64,000 nucleotides of DNA from positions 558,001-622,000 of the forward strand of contig NZ_VJVZ01000001.1 of NCBI RefSeq assembly GCF_007097145.1, given 5' to 3'. The position numbers and the translations under genes are program-made. Source of the DNA: Flavobacterium zepuense (GTDB lineage Bacteria; Bacteroidota; Bacteroidia; Flavobacteriales; Flavobacteriaceae). The notes under the pieces were generated by a model, which was not told the DNA's origin, searched no databases, and saw only the letters and a list, made by a program, of their open reading frames with translations. Below are positions 7,694-17,302 of this stretch, in pieces. Position 1 is the stretch's first letter. Each line of letters opens with the position of its first letter.

Positions 7694-8674
7694 ATGAGTG
7701 CAACTGTACAATCTACTGTAGATTATGCTTCCGACCCTAACTTGTCGGCAGCGGTAAAAGAATTTTTAAAACCGCTTAATTCGGGCGGTGCCCCTTTGGA
7801 GTCGTTACCTGTTCCTGATGCCCGAAACGTGCTTGTAGGTGCCCAGGCTGCCTCTGAGGTAGACCTTTCGGGCATTGAAGAATCTGAAAAAACCATAGAG
7901 TTTGAAGGGCACACCATTAAACTTAATATTGTTCGCCCGGAAGGCGAAACCGGTATTACACCCGCCTTTATGTTTATACACGGCGGCGGCTGGGTGCTGG
8001 GCGACTACCCTACCCATAAACGCATGGTACGCGACCTTACTGTGCTTACCGGCTACACCGGCGTATTTGTAGAGTACAGCCGTGCCCCCGAGGTTAAATA
8101 CCCACAGCCCCTTAACGAGGTGTATGCCGCGGCCCGATGGCTTGCGCTGCATGGCGCCGAAATTAATATAGATGGCAGCAAACTGGGCATTGTGGGCAAC
8201 AGTGCCGGTGGCAACCTGGCTACTGCAACGGCGCTTATGGCTAAAGAAAACTGTGGGCCGGAGTTTAAAGTGCAGGTACTTTTTTGGCCGGTTACCAATG
8301 CCAATTTTGAAACCGAATCATACAAGCTTTTTGGTGAGCAGCGTTTTTTAACGGCATCGCTAATGAAATGGATGTGGAACCAATACATTGAGCCCGAAAA
8401 GAGGGACCAGATGTATGCATCGCCGTTGCAGGCCAGCCTTAAAAAGCTAAAAGGGCTTCCGCCTACGTTGATACAGGTTGCCGAGAATGATATTTTAAGG
8501 GATGAAGGCGAGGCGTATGGCCGCAAGCTTAGCGAAGCAGGGGTTGAGGTAACAACAGTGCGCTATAATGATGTAATACACGATTTTGGGCTACTAAATG
8601 GCCTTGCACACATACCGCAAACCAAGGCATTGTTTAACCAGGCCGCGGCAGAACTTAAAAAATACCTGGGATAA
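7694..8674 (+). CDS. Alpha/beta hydrolase, hormone-sensitive-lipase-like esterase
   Basis: A 326-residue cytosolic esterase with no signal peptide. HGGGW (residues 96-100) forms the oxyanion hole of the HSL/acetyl-esterase family. S170 in GNSAGG is the nucleophile (GDSAGG is commoner), D266 in ENDILRDEG and H296 in VIHDFG complete the triad. Should hydrolyse short-chain esters. First gene of a three-gene plus-strand run (20 and 41 nt gaps) with a secreted unknown and a second hydrolase. Confidence 0.88.
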   Translation: MSATVQSTVDYASDPNLSAAVKEFLKPLNSGGAPLESLPVPDARNVLVGAQAASEVDLSGIEESEKTIEFEGHTIKLNIVRPEGETGITPAFMFIHGGGWVLGDYPTHKRMVRDLTVLTGYTGVFVEYSRAPEVKYPQPLNEVYAAARWLALHGAEINIDGSKLGIVGNSAGGNLATATALMAKENCGPEFKVQVLFWPVTNANFETESYKLFGEQRFLTASLMKWMWNQYIEPEKRDQMYASPLQASLKKLKGLPPTLIQVAENDILRDEGEAYGRKLSEAGVEVTTVRYNDVIHDFGLLNGLAHIPQTKALFNQAAAELKKYLG

Positions 8675-8694
8675 TTAACCTTAAACACCTGCTT

Positions 8695-9447
8695 ATGAAA
8701 ACCTTATTTATAATGATCGCCTATATAGCGTTAAGTCTTACTTCTGACAGCACTATCCCGCCATGCGACAAATGTTATGATAACGAAGATTTCCAGATAA
8801 AATCGGCTACCATAACACGCAACAAAGAGCTGGGCATAACGGTTTGGGAAATGAAAGTTAAAGGCAAGGCCGGAGCTACAACCCCTAAGGGCGTTGGTAA
8901 ATTAAACGGAGCACCGGTACTGGGCTATGTTTTTCCTACTACCTTAAAACCCGGTGATGTGGGGTTTAGTGATACCGAAGGCATTGTTGCGCTTGCACTT
9001 ACCTCCCACCCTGATTTTGATGACACCCCCATGTGGGATGAAAATTTTGACAGGAACTTTAGTAACGATGGCGTTATATGGCATCCGCATTGGGTGGTGC
9101 TTAACGAAGACAAACGTGTGGGTGGAGGGCTATCGGTAAAACAGTTTAAAAAGGGCGACCCAAAGGTTACACTACCTGCCAACAATCCCGGTATGGAAAT
9201 GTATATGGACAGCCCCGGTTATAATGTAGTTACTAAAGAGAACAGCATAAGGGTTATAGTGCCCGATTACAGGATTAGCAACAAGACCGATTTTAAATTT
9301 GATGCCGTTGCCTGCTACATGATGGTTGATACCGGCGATGCCCCTGCGGGCGAAGCTATGGGCAGTGGAGATAAGCCTATGCTTGGGGTTTACAAAGTAT
9401 ACTCGGTTGCCAGCGGCAACCTTTCATTACCCTACACGGTTAAATAG
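8695..9447 (+). CDS. Secreted protein of unknown function
   Basis: A 250-residue protein not assigned to a family. It starts with a hydrophobic export segment (MKTLFIMIAYIALSL) followed by PPCDKCYD, a CxxC pair close to the mature N-terminus. The rest is beta-rich with His/Asp/Trp clusters (WHPHWVVLNED near residues 128-138, SHPDFDDTPMWDENFD near 102-117) that could bind a metal. Located 20 nt after the esterase and 41 nt before another hydrolase, so probably co-transcribed. Function cannot be stated. Confidence 0.75.
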   Translation: MKTLFIMIAYIALSLTSDSTIPPCDKCYDNEDFQIKSATITRNKELGITVWEMKVKGKAGATTPKGVGKLNGAPVLGYVFPTTLKPGDVGFSDTEGIVALALTSHPDFDDTPMWDENFDRNFSNDGVIWHPHWVVLNEDKRVGGGLSVKQFKKGDPKVTLPANNPGMEMYMDSPGYNVVTKENSIRVIVPDYRISNKTDFKFDAVACYMMVDTGDAPAGEAMGSGDKPMLGVYKVYSVASGNLSLPYTVK

Positions 9448-9488
9448 TACTAATAACCCGGTTAATAGCCGATATAATTTACTACAAC

Positions 9489-10277
9489 ATGAAACTTACC
9501 AATAATAAAACCATACTATTTATAACCGGGGCTTTTGTAAGCCATATTTGCTGGGACAGCTGGGTTGATTATTTTGAGCAGCGGGGCTATCATGCCATCG
9601 CACCTCCCTGGCCTTATAAAGATGACCTGCCACGTGTACTGCGCGAAAGGCAGCCTTATGATGTAGACCTGGCAGATCTTACCCTTACAGACCTGGTAGA
9701 CCACTATGCTAACTTTGCTATAAACCTACCCGAAAAGCCTATTATAATAGGGCACTCGCTGGGTGGGCTTATTGCCCAGATATTAATAAACCGCGGCCTG
9801 GGCTCGGCGGGTGTTGGGGTGCACCCCATACCGCCAGTGGGCATAATACCCTACGAGTTTACATTTTTAAAATCTACCTGGAAGGTATTGGGGCTGTTCT
9901 CATCGCTGCACAACACGCTGCTGATGTCTTTTAAAGATTTTCAGTACTCGTTCGTGAATGAGATGCCCATACATGAGCAGCTTATTGCGTATGAAAAATA
10001 TGCGATACCGGAATCAAAACGAGTGGCACGCGGAGGTTTAACAGCAGCTGCCAAAGTAGATTTTGATAAAGAGCACGCGCCTTTGCTACTACTATCCGGC
10101 AGTCTGGATAACCTCATACCGCCGCATTTAATTAACCGTATTTATAAGCGGTATAAAAAGAATGCATCGGTGCTGGAGTATGTAGAGATGGCCAACCGCA
10201 ACCACGCCACCCTTACACAGCCCGGTTGGGAAAATGTTGCCCGTTACATTAGCAACTGGCTTAATAAAGTATCATAG
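9489..10277 (+). CDS. Alpha/beta hydrolase
   Basis: A 262-residue single-domain hydrolase. S90 in GHSLGG is the nucleophile elbow, D207 in GSLDNLIPP and H239 in NRNHATL are the probable acid and base. A lid region lies at about 120-185. Cytosolic, reaction unknown (esterase/lactonase type). Last gene of the three-gene run, followed by a strong bidirectional hairpin. Confidence 0.83.
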   Translation: MKLTNNKTILFITGAFVSHICWDSWVDYFEQRGYHAIAPPWPYKDDLPRVLRERQPYDVDLADLTLTDLVDHYANFAINLPEKPIIIGHSLGGLIAQILINRGLGSAGVGVHPIPPVGIIPYEFTFLKSTWKVLGLFSSLHNTLLMSFKDFQYSFVNEMPIHEQLIAYEKYAIPESKRVARGGLTAAAKVDFDKEHAPLLLLSGSLDNLIPPHLINRIYKRYKKNASVLEYVEMANRNHATLTQPGWENVARYISNWLNKVS

Positions 10278-10308
10278 TTCCTATAGTTGTAATTGCTTTT
10301 CTACCCCC

Positions 10309-10344
10309 GAAATGCCCGCAGTAGTAGCGGGCATTTCACTTTTT
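10309..10344. terminator. Bidirectional terminator between convergent genes
   Basis: 11-bp perfect stem GAAATGCCCGC / GCGGGCATTTC (10309-10319, 10327-10337) with a 7-nt loop, then CACTTTTT on the plus side. It lies between the hydrolase stop (10277) and the end of the minus-strand response-regulator gene (10359). Confidence 0.8.
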
Positions 10345-10358
10345 ACAATTGGCACTAT

Positions 10359-12329
10359 TTAAAAGGCTTTTATTTTGATACCAAGCTTTTTAATTTTAGA
10401 ATTTAATGTGGATGGCGGCAGGTCTAACAATTCAGCCGCACCACCCGCACCATAAACTTTGCCTTTGCATTTTTTAAGGATGAAGCATATATAATCGCGC
10501 TCGTTCTCGTAAATTGTTTTAACCAATCCGTTGGTTTCAAACTTCTGGTCGGCACTCTCGGCCACTTCCGGTTTATAGGGCTTGGGCAGGTACACCTCTT
10601 TAATGTGGGTGCCTTCTGTTAGCAATATGCTGCGCTCTATAACGTGTTCCAATTGCCTTATGTTACCGGGCCAGTCGTAAGCCATTATCTGCTCCAGCAC
10701 ACTATCTGCAAGCGTAATTTCCTTCCTGCCTATTTTTTTGCGGTACATTTCCACAAAATGATAAGTAAGATCGGGTATATCCTCTTTACGTTCCCTTAAA
10801 GGAGGTGTGGTAATAGGGAAAACGTGCAGGCGGTAGTACAGATCCATCCTGAAACGGCCTGCGGCAACCTCAGCTTCCAGGTTTTTATTGGTAGCCGCAA
10901 TAATCCTGGCGTTTATTTTTATGGGCGAATGCCCTCCTACCCGCTCAATCTCATTTTCCTGAAGCACCCGCAATAGTTTAACCTGGAGGCTCAATGGCAT
11001 TTCGGCAATTTCGTCTAAAAAAATAGTGCCGTTACTGGCCATTTCAAACTTGCCTATTTTCCTATCTATCGCACCGGTAAAAGCACCCTTTTCATGACCA
11101 AAGAGTATCGATTCGGCCAGGTTATCAGGTATCGCACCGCAGTTTACCACTACAAAAGGCTTATCGATACGTGTAGAAAGCTTGTGTATGCTGTGGGCTA
11201 CTTTTTCTTTACCTGTACCGCTTTCGCCCAAAATAAGTACCGATGTATCGCAAGGGGCTACCCTTTTAATATAATCAAACACCGAGAGCATTTTTTTACT
11301 ATTGCCCACCATCTCTTCAAACAGCTTGGGATACGATGGAGCAACAAGCGGTGTCATTTTGCGGAGGGTGGTTGGCTTATGATTGGTAACGGTATAACGG
11401 GCATCGGCAAAACCAGCCAATGCTTCCTTAAGCTGGCCGGCAATTACAAGATGTGCCTGGGTATAGCTATCAGGTTGTTTGCTATAAAAGGTAAATGCAT
11501 AGTGTTTACCATTGGGCAAGGTTACAGGCAGCATCAACGCCGACTTTAACCCGAAAGACTGCATAATAACCTTATGGATGTGCGACTGCGCGCAAAACGC
11601 AATAAGAGCATTATCATTGTAATAGGCTGGTTCCTGTAGCATTGCCGATTGTTCTTTAAGATCCGCGAGTTCGTTAAGGCTAAAGATACTTATCTCTGCA
11701 AAACGTTTGGCATCAATAATAGTGTAGTCACTAACATTACGCCTAAAGATGCCTGTAACATCATACGTGCTGTTTACTGCCGTGGCATGACCCGCATCCA
11801 TATAATCAAAAGGTATGTGGGTTTGCAGGGCACATCCCAGTTGTAACAGGGCATCTTCCCACTTAGTGGTACCTGCCGCAATAATCTCTGCTATTTTTTG
11901 CTTAACCGCATCGGCCCCGTGCTGTAATATAGCTTCGTTATGGCTGTGCCTGTAACTTGCAATCTCTAAAGTTGTTAGCACATCCTGATCCCTGAACGGT
12001 TTGATTATAAAACCATAGGGCTGGGTTATCTTAACCTCATCTAATATGCTTTTACCTGAGTTTGCCGAAATGTAAATAAATCCTATATGCTTTTCCTTTA
12101 AACGTTTAGCAAGGTCTATACCGGTTTCTTTATCATCTAAAAAAATATCGAGGCACACAATATCCGGCCTTTCGCGGGCAATGGCTTCCTCTGCCTGTAG
12201 TACCGAGTGCGCTATACCCGTAACAAGGTAACCTGCTTTTTCCAGGATGAGCTGCAGGTCGTAAGCCTCAATAAACTGGTCTTCTACAATAAGCACTTTC
12301 ATGGTAGATGTGTTAGTGGTGGTTATCAT
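10359..12329 (-). CDS. Sigma-54-dependent response regulator (REC-GAF-like-AAA+-HTH)
   Basis: A 656-residue NtrC-class activator. The receiver domain has acidic E16/D17, phospho-acceptor D61 (CLDIFL), S88 and K110 (IIKPF). Residues ~145-310 look GAF-like. The AAA+ domain shows Walker A GESGTGKE (368-375), the sigma-54 contact loop GAFTGA (415-420) and Walker B TIFLDE. The C-terminus (~610-656) is a Fis-type helix-turn-helix. Should open promoters for RpoN after phosphorylation by the two kinases upstream in the same operon. M10 (position 12302) is an alternative start directly before KVLIVED. Gap to the preceding kinase gene is 64 nt. Confidence 0.92.
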   Translation of the reverse strand: MITTTNTSTMKVLIVEDQFIEAYDLQLILEKAGYLVTGIAHSVLQAEEAIARERPDIVCLDIFLDDKETGIDLAKRLKEKHIGFIYISANSGKSILDEVKITQPYGFIIKPFRDQDVLTTLEIASYRHSHNEAILQHGADAVKQKIAEIIAAGTTKWEDALLQLGCALQTHIPFDYMDAGHATAVNSTYDVTGIFRRNVSDYTIIDAKRFAEISIFSLNELADLKEQSAMLQEPAYYNDNALIAFCAQSHIHKVIMQSFGLKSALMLPVTLPNGKHYAFTFYSKQPDSYTQAHLVIAGQLKEALAGFADARYTVTNHKPTTLRKMTPLVAPSYPKLFEEMVGNSKKMLSVFDYIKRVAPCDTSVLILGESGTGKEKVAHSIHKLSTRIDKPFVVVNCGAIPDNLAESILFGHEKGAFTGAIDRKIGKFEMASNGTIFLDEIAEMPLSLQVKLLRVLQENEIERVGGHSPIKINARIIAATNKNLEAEVAAGRFRMDLYYRLHVFPITTPPLRERKEDIPDLTYHFVEMYRKKIGRKEITLADSVLEQIMAYDWPGNIRQLEHVIERSILLTEGTHIKEVYLPKPYKPEVAESADQKFETNGLVKTIYENERDYICFILKKCKGKVYGAGGAAELLDLPPSTLNSKIKKLGIKIKAF

Positions 12330-12393
12330 GCGCTGATTGTTTAAATTAGTGTAATCTTAAAGTCCGAAAGTGAAATATCAATGTTAAAATTCG

Positions 12394-14655
12394 TTACGCA
12401 CTTACCTTTTCCGGTGGTATTTCTTCAACCGGTATTTTGCTGTAAATACTAAATTTAAGGCAAATGGCAAGCCCGTTATTGTTTGCAAAGGCCAAGTGCC
12501 CGTTAAGCTTTCCGCTAAAGCCCCTTATAAGTTTTAAACCTAAGGAGGACAGTGTTTTATCATCAGGGTTAGCGCTCATTCCCACACCATTGTCCTTAAT
12601 GGTTAGCACCGCATTATTTAACGATGTATTTTTAAGGGTAATAGATATAAGCCCCTCTCTATCAGCAGGAAAAGCATGCTTAATAGCATTTATTATGGCC
12701 TCATTTAGTATAAGCCCTAATGGCACTGCCTGAGATGTTTTAAGCTCAACAGGCTCTATATCAGCCTCAAAACGAATGCGTTGGCCGGTATCAAACGACT
12801 GCTTAAAGTATTCAATAAGTTCATTTATATACACCTGCATATTGATGCTAACCACATTATCCGACTGGTATAACTTTTTATGGATCAGCGACATAGAATA
12901 TATACGGTGCTGGCTGTTCTTTATGGCGGCCTTTGCAGCGGCATCGCTTAAAAAATGCGACTGGGTATTTAAAAGGCTCATTACAATTTGCAGGTTGTTC
13001 TTAACCCTATGGTGAATCTCTTTAAGCAGCCATTCTTTTTCATTCAGCAAGCTTTGTAACGTACTGTTTTTCAGGTTAATTTCGGCTCTAATTCGTTGGT
13101 TAAGCTGGTATCGCCTGTAAATTAACCCGGCAATAATTAAAAGCAGCACAAGCAAGCCAAACCCGGTGGCATTAACAATGGTAGCTTTAGTAAGGTTGCT
13201 TTCCTGCAATTGCGCCTGGCTTTTTAGTAGCTGCTGCTTTTTATCCTGTAAAAGGAGTGCTGTTTTTTTCTTTTCAGCCGCATGCTGAACATACAAACGA
13301 TCGATCTCTTTGCCCGCCGTTTTTTTATTAACTGTATCAGCATAAGCATATTGCTTCTTTAAATGATATAAAGATGCCTGGTAGTGCGACTGTATAGAAT
13401 CTATTTTATGGAGCCTGGTGTGTGCATACTCAAGCGCCAGCGGGTTATTCATGGTTGTATATATTTCTATTTCAGCATTAGCATAAAACCTGGCTTTGTC
13501 ATAATTTTTTGAAGATAGATAATACTGTGCCAGACTGGAACACACAACAGGCTTAAAATATTGATGATTAAATAGTTGCTCTGCCTTGGGTAAAAACTTT
13601 TCGGCATTTTTAAAATCTTTAAGGACTGTGTAGGTTTGCAGGCATCGTAAAACAGCTACTATTGCTACCTGTTCATCAGAATGGTTACATTTATCCTCCA
13701 ATAATTTTATATAATAAAGTGCCTCCTTATTACGCTTAAGCTCTAAAAGCGTTTGTGCCAGGCAACCCTCTATGCTACAGCTTAGTATAGATTCATTAAG
13801 CTCCTTAAAAATTTCGTGCGCCTTTTTAAGGTAAAAGCAGGCTTCCTCCGGCCTGTCAATACCTTCGGTATATATCGTGCCCATACGGTAATATATATTG
13901 GCCGTAGCGGCCGACCTGTCGTTTAGGCTTTCGGCTATACGTATACCTTTAAGTCCGTATTCTAAGGCTTTTTCGTAGTTACCCTGACCCTGGTAAATAC
14001 CGCTTATTTGAGAGTAAACGTGCTGGGTTACTCCATGACCCGCTTTATCGTATAGCTCAATAACTTTATTAAATGCCACTAAGGCAGCATCTTTCCTGCC
14101 CTGAAAATTATGAATATAACCTATACTAAGCTGTGCCTCGCCCGCATGCCTAAAGCTGTTTGCCTCCATAAACCGGTTGTATGCCTTTTCATAGATAGGG
14201 ATATTTTCTTCTTTAGGCCGTATGCTCTCTTTGCTAAATGCAAGCGCCATATATGCTTCGCCAAGCGCCTCCTTGTCGCCTATAGAATTAAATAAGCTAA
14301 CAGCCATTTTAGCATAGCTTTCAGCTGCGTTATATTCTGCTTTTATTTTATGTGCCCAGGTAAAAATGATATAGCATTTACCAACCGCTTTTTTATAGTT
14401 GACAGTATTTGCAAGCGTTTCGGCTTTTTTAGCATAAAACATAGCGCTATCCAGCGCATTGGGTGTTTTTTTAAAATAAGCATCCTGAATGTGGTGTGTA
14501 CCTAAATATACAAGTGTCATTGCCTTTGCTGTATCTGATTGCGTTGTACGAAGTTCTTCATGCAGTTCTTTCAGCAATTTTTCCGCTGTAGCCTGTGCAT
14601 TGCATGCACCTGTAGCAAACAGGCAAACTAAAAATATCTGTAGTGCAATTTTCAT
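12394..14655 (-). CDS. TPR sensor histidine kinase (HisKA_2 type), second of two
   Basis: A 753-residue protein with signal segment (MKIALQIFLVCLFATG), periplasmic tetratricopeptide repeats at about 30-400, a coiled coil at ~430-490, a transmembrane helix near 495-515 (GFGLLVLLLIIAGLIY) and a cytoplasmic kinase. The HisKA_2 dimerisation motif EIHHRVKNNLQ has the phospho-His at 548/549. N box (NEAIINAIKHAF) and G box (IKDNGVGM) of the ATPase follow. The kinase half is nearly identical in DNA to that of the next kinase (14681-16942), but the TPR sensor is strongly diverged. Operon with the NtrC-type regulator. Confidence 0.9.
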   Translation of the reverse strand: MKIALQIFLVCLFATGACNAQATAEKLLKELHEELRTTQSDTAKAMTLVYLGTHHIQDAYFKKTPNALDSAMFYAKKAETLANTVNYKKAVGKCYIIFTWAHKIKAEYNAAESYAKMAVSLFNSIGDKEALGEAYMALAFSKESIRPKEENIPIYEKAYNRFMEANSFRHAGEAQLSIGYIHNFQGRKDAALVAFNKVIELYDKAGHGVTQHVYSQISGIYQGQGNYEKALEYGLKGIRIAESLNDRSAATANIYYRMGTIYTEGIDRPEEACFYLKKAHEIFKELNESILSCSIEGCLAQTLLELKRNKEALYYIKLLEDKCNHSDEQVAIVAVLRCLQTYTVLKDFKNAEKFLPKAEQLFNHQYFKPVVCSSLAQYYLSSKNYDKARFYANAEIEIYTTMNNPLALEYAHTRLHKIDSIQSHYQASLYHLKKQYAYADTVNKKTAGKEIDRLYVQHAAEKKKTALLLQDKKQQLLKSQAQLQESNLTKATIVNATGFGLLVLLLIIAGLIYRRYQLNQRIRAEINLKNSTLQSLLNEKEWLLKEIHHRVKNNLQIVMSLLNTQSHFLSDAAAKAAIKNSQHRIYSMSLIHKKLYQSDNVVSINMQVYINELIEYFKQSFDTGQRIRFEADIEPVELKTSQAVPLGLILNEAIINAIKHAFPADREGLISITLKNTSLNNAVLTIKDNGVGMSANPDDKTLSSLGLKLIRGFSGKLNGHLAFANNNGLAICLKFSIYSKIPVEEIPPEKVSA

Positions 14656-14680
14656 AATATTTATAGTTAAGTTCTTTTAT

Positions 14681-16942
14681 TTATGCACTTTCTTTGGCCA
14701 GATTCTCTTTAACCAACGTTTTATTTATACCAAATTCAAGGCAAATGGTAAGTCCGCTGTTGTTTACAAAGGCCAGGTGCCCATCAAGCTCTCCGCTAAA
14801 GCCATTTATAAGCTTTAACCCCAGGGATGACAGCGTTTTATCATCCGGGTTGCTATCCATACCCACACCATTATCTTTAATGGTTAGCACTGCATTGTTT
14901 AACGATGTATTTTTAAGTGTAATTGATATAAGCCCCTCTCTGTCAGCAGGAAAAGCGTGCTTAATAGCATTAATAATGGCCTCATTAAGTATAAGCCCAA
15001 GCGGAACCGCCTGAGATGTTTTAAGCTCAATAGGCTCTATATCAGCCTCAAAACGAATGCGTTGACCCGTATCAAACGACTGCTTAAAGTATTCAATAAG
15101 CTCATTTATATACACTTGCATGTTGATGCTCACCACATTATCCGACTGGTATAACTTTTTATGGATCAGCGACATCGAGTGTATGCGGTGCTGACTATTC
15201 TTTATAGCGGCCTTTGCAGCGGCATCGCTTAAAAAATGCGACTGGGTGTTTAAAAGGCTCATTACAATTTGCAGGTTGTTCTTAACCCTATGGTGAATTT
15301 CCTTAAGCAGCCACTCTTTTTCGTTCAGCAGGCTTTGTAACGTGCTGTTTTTCAGGTTGATTTCACGCCTTATGCGTTGGTTAAGCAGGTAGCGCCTGTA
15401 AATAAAACCTATAATTACAAACAGCAGCACTATGCCTGCCAGGCTTACATTGCGCACTAAGGTTGCCTGAGACAGCCTGCTTTGCTGCAATTCGGCCTGC
15501 TTTTTTAGTAGTCGGTTGCTTTTATCCTTGATTAACAGCTCTTTATTCTTCTTTTCTGTATCATATTCTATCTGTAGCTTATTAATGGCAGCGCTTTTCT
15601 CTAAACTGAACAATGAATCTTTATACGCCTGTTGTGTTTTTAAGTGTGCGATAGATGACTCATAATCAGACTTTACCGAATCGAGCCTAAAGAGCATATG
15701 GTGTATTTCCTGTAGCCTGCCGGGGTTTTTAATTTTTTCGTTCAGCTTTTGGTCGGCGGTGATCCATTTACGCGATTCATCGTAGTTACCCGACCTAAAG
15801 TGATAATCAGAAAGTAATGAATAGTAACGTGAGCGCCTGTAGTCGGTTTTTGGGAAGGTTTCCAGTATTTCATACACATCCGGCAGGTATTTTGCAGCGG
15901 CAGTAAAATTCTTTATGTTCATGTAAGCATTAATACTGTTTACAACTACCTGCTCTTTTACACCAGGACGCAAGTTTTTATATTTAGTTTCCAAGCTTTT
16001 AAGATATCCCTGCGCCTCCTTATAGCGTTTAAGTTGTATAAGTACGGTAACAAGACTGCCCTCTACATCACTAACAAACTCTTCGTAATTAAAATTCTTT
16101 CCCAAAGCAAGTGCTTTCGAGAAGTATGTATATGTTTTATCCAGTTCGCCAAGATTAGAATATATGACGCCCATAAACTTATACAATTCGGCAGTAGCCA
16201 TACCTTTATCATTCAGTTCATCTACAACACGTACACCCTGCAAGCCATATTCTAAAGCTTTATCATATTTACCCAGTCTATTATTAGCAATAGCCAGTAG
16301 TGAATAAACCCGTTGTATCTGTTTGTAATCTATAGATTTAAATAAAGCAAGGCATTCTTCCAGTTCAGTAATGCTTTGTTCAAGTTTACCATCGGCACTG
16401 CGCATGTAAGCTACATTCAGCAGCGCAGAAGCTTCGCCAAACTTATTGCCTGATTCTTTGTAATACTTGCGGGCCATTTCAAAATAAACAATACTTTGTG
16501 CAGGCTTTCTTACCTCGACCGCCGATGCCGCTAAAAAAGTATAAGCATCTGCCTGTTCTGTTTTTGTACCCGTTTGTGTAATGATATCAACTGCTTTTTG
16601 TGCCTGCTCTTCAGCCTTATCAAACTGTCCCTTTACCTTGTAAATGCGAGATGATAAAGTGTAAATGTAAGCCTGCCCTTTTTTAAAGTTTATGTTACTA
16701 TTTAATTTTTCGGCCAGCCCCATATAATAAATTGCGCTGTCTAATGCTTTGGTATTTCTTTTATCGTATGATTCAAGTATATGCCTGTGCCCAATATCTA
16801 CATAAGCGCTTACCCTGGCGGTATCGGTCGTAGCCTGTAAGAGAGTGGCATGCTTTTGTTTTAAATCTGCAGAAATACCAGATTGCCCCATTACCGGCAG
16901 GGCAGCAAAAAACATAAATAGCAGGCAGATTAACGTTTTCAT
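14681..16942 (-). CDS. TPR sensor histidine kinase (HisKA_2 type), first of two
   Basis: Same architecture as its downstream neighbour: signal peptide from the chosen start (MKTLICLLFMFFAALPVMG), TPR array, coiled coil, one membrane helix, HisKA_2 with EIHHRVKNNLQ (His 550/551) and HATPase. I chose the ATG at 16942 because the signal peptide begins there; an in-frame ATG at 16978 adds 12 polar residues. It lies 25 nt before the second kinase. The paralogue pair plus one regulator suggests two stimuli converging on one output. Confidence 0.9.
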   Translation of the reverse strand: MKTLICLLFMFFAALPVMGQSGISADLKQKHATLLQATTDTARVSAYVDIGHRHILESYDKRNTKALDSAIYYMGLAEKLNSNINFKKGQAYIYTLSSRIYKVKGQFDKAEEQAQKAVDIITQTGTKTEQADAYTFLAASAVEVRKPAQSIVYFEMARKYYKESGNKFGEASALLNVAYMRSADGKLEQSITELEECLALFKSIDYKQIQRVYSLLAIANNRLGKYDKALEYGLQGVRVVDELNDKGMATAELYKFMGVIYSNLGELDKTYTYFSKALALGKNFNYEEFVSDVEGSLVTVLIQLKRYKEAQGYLKSLETKYKNLRPGVKEQVVVNSINAYMNIKNFTAAAKYLPDVYEILETFPKTDYRRSRYYSLLSDYHFRSGNYDESRKWITADQKLNEKIKNPGRLQEIHHMLFRLDSVKSDYESSIAHLKTQQAYKDSLFSLEKSAAINKLQIEYDTEKKNKELLIKDKSNRLLKKQAELQQSRLSQATLVRNVSLAGIVLLFVIIGFIYRRYLLNQRIRREINLKNSTLQSLLNEKEWLLKEIHHRVKNNLQIVMSLLNTQSHFLSDAAAKAAIKNSQHRIHSMSLIHKKLYQSDNVVSINMQVYINELIEYFKQSFDTGQRIRFEADIEPIELKTSQAVPLGLILNEAIINAIKHAFPADREGLISITLKNTSLNNAVLTIKDNGVGMDSNPDDKTLSSLGLKLINGFSGELDGHLAFVNNSGLTICLEFGINKTLVKENLAKESA

Positions 16943-17302
16943 TTTAGATGGGGAGGTTGTATGTGTTAAAGTTAACAAAAAATATATTATATACTACTAA
17001 TTATTAGCACATTAAATATAATATCATGATTTGACAATATAGTTTAGCAGCTGCAATTTTAGGTATGCAAATTGTAAGCCGCAAACATAATACGTAAGAA
17101 TTATAATACACTGAAAATACAACTATATAATTTACAATTATTTAAAAATTATAAATTATACAGGCTTAAAATTTTTATTTAGCGGTATTTAAAGTATTAG
17201 CGAAATATCGCTAATACTTTAAATCTTGTTGTTACTACTTGTTGTAAGTACACGAGAAAAGCCGGTAAAAGAAGAGTATACAAAAAAATTGATATGAAGA
17301 AT
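16943..17302. other. AT-rich intergenic region with a long inverted repeat
   Basis: No gene is visible. It must hold the promoter of the kinase/regulator operon; the best -7 match on the minus strand is TATGTTTG at 17082-17089 without a clear -33. The only strong structure is the inverted repeat at 17187-17224. Confidence 0.5.
17187..17224. terminator. Perfect 17-bp inverted repeat, possible terminator of the ergothioneine-type operon or operator
   Basis: Arms ATTTAAAGTATTAGCGA and TCGCTAATACTTTAAAT are perfectly complementary with a 4-nt loop (AATA). It sits 79 nt past the stop of the last operon gene (minus strand). No clean T-tract follows, so regulator binding is an alternative. The inner TTAGCGA/TCGCTAA half-sites match the palindrome at 7543-7556. 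Confidence 0.45.
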
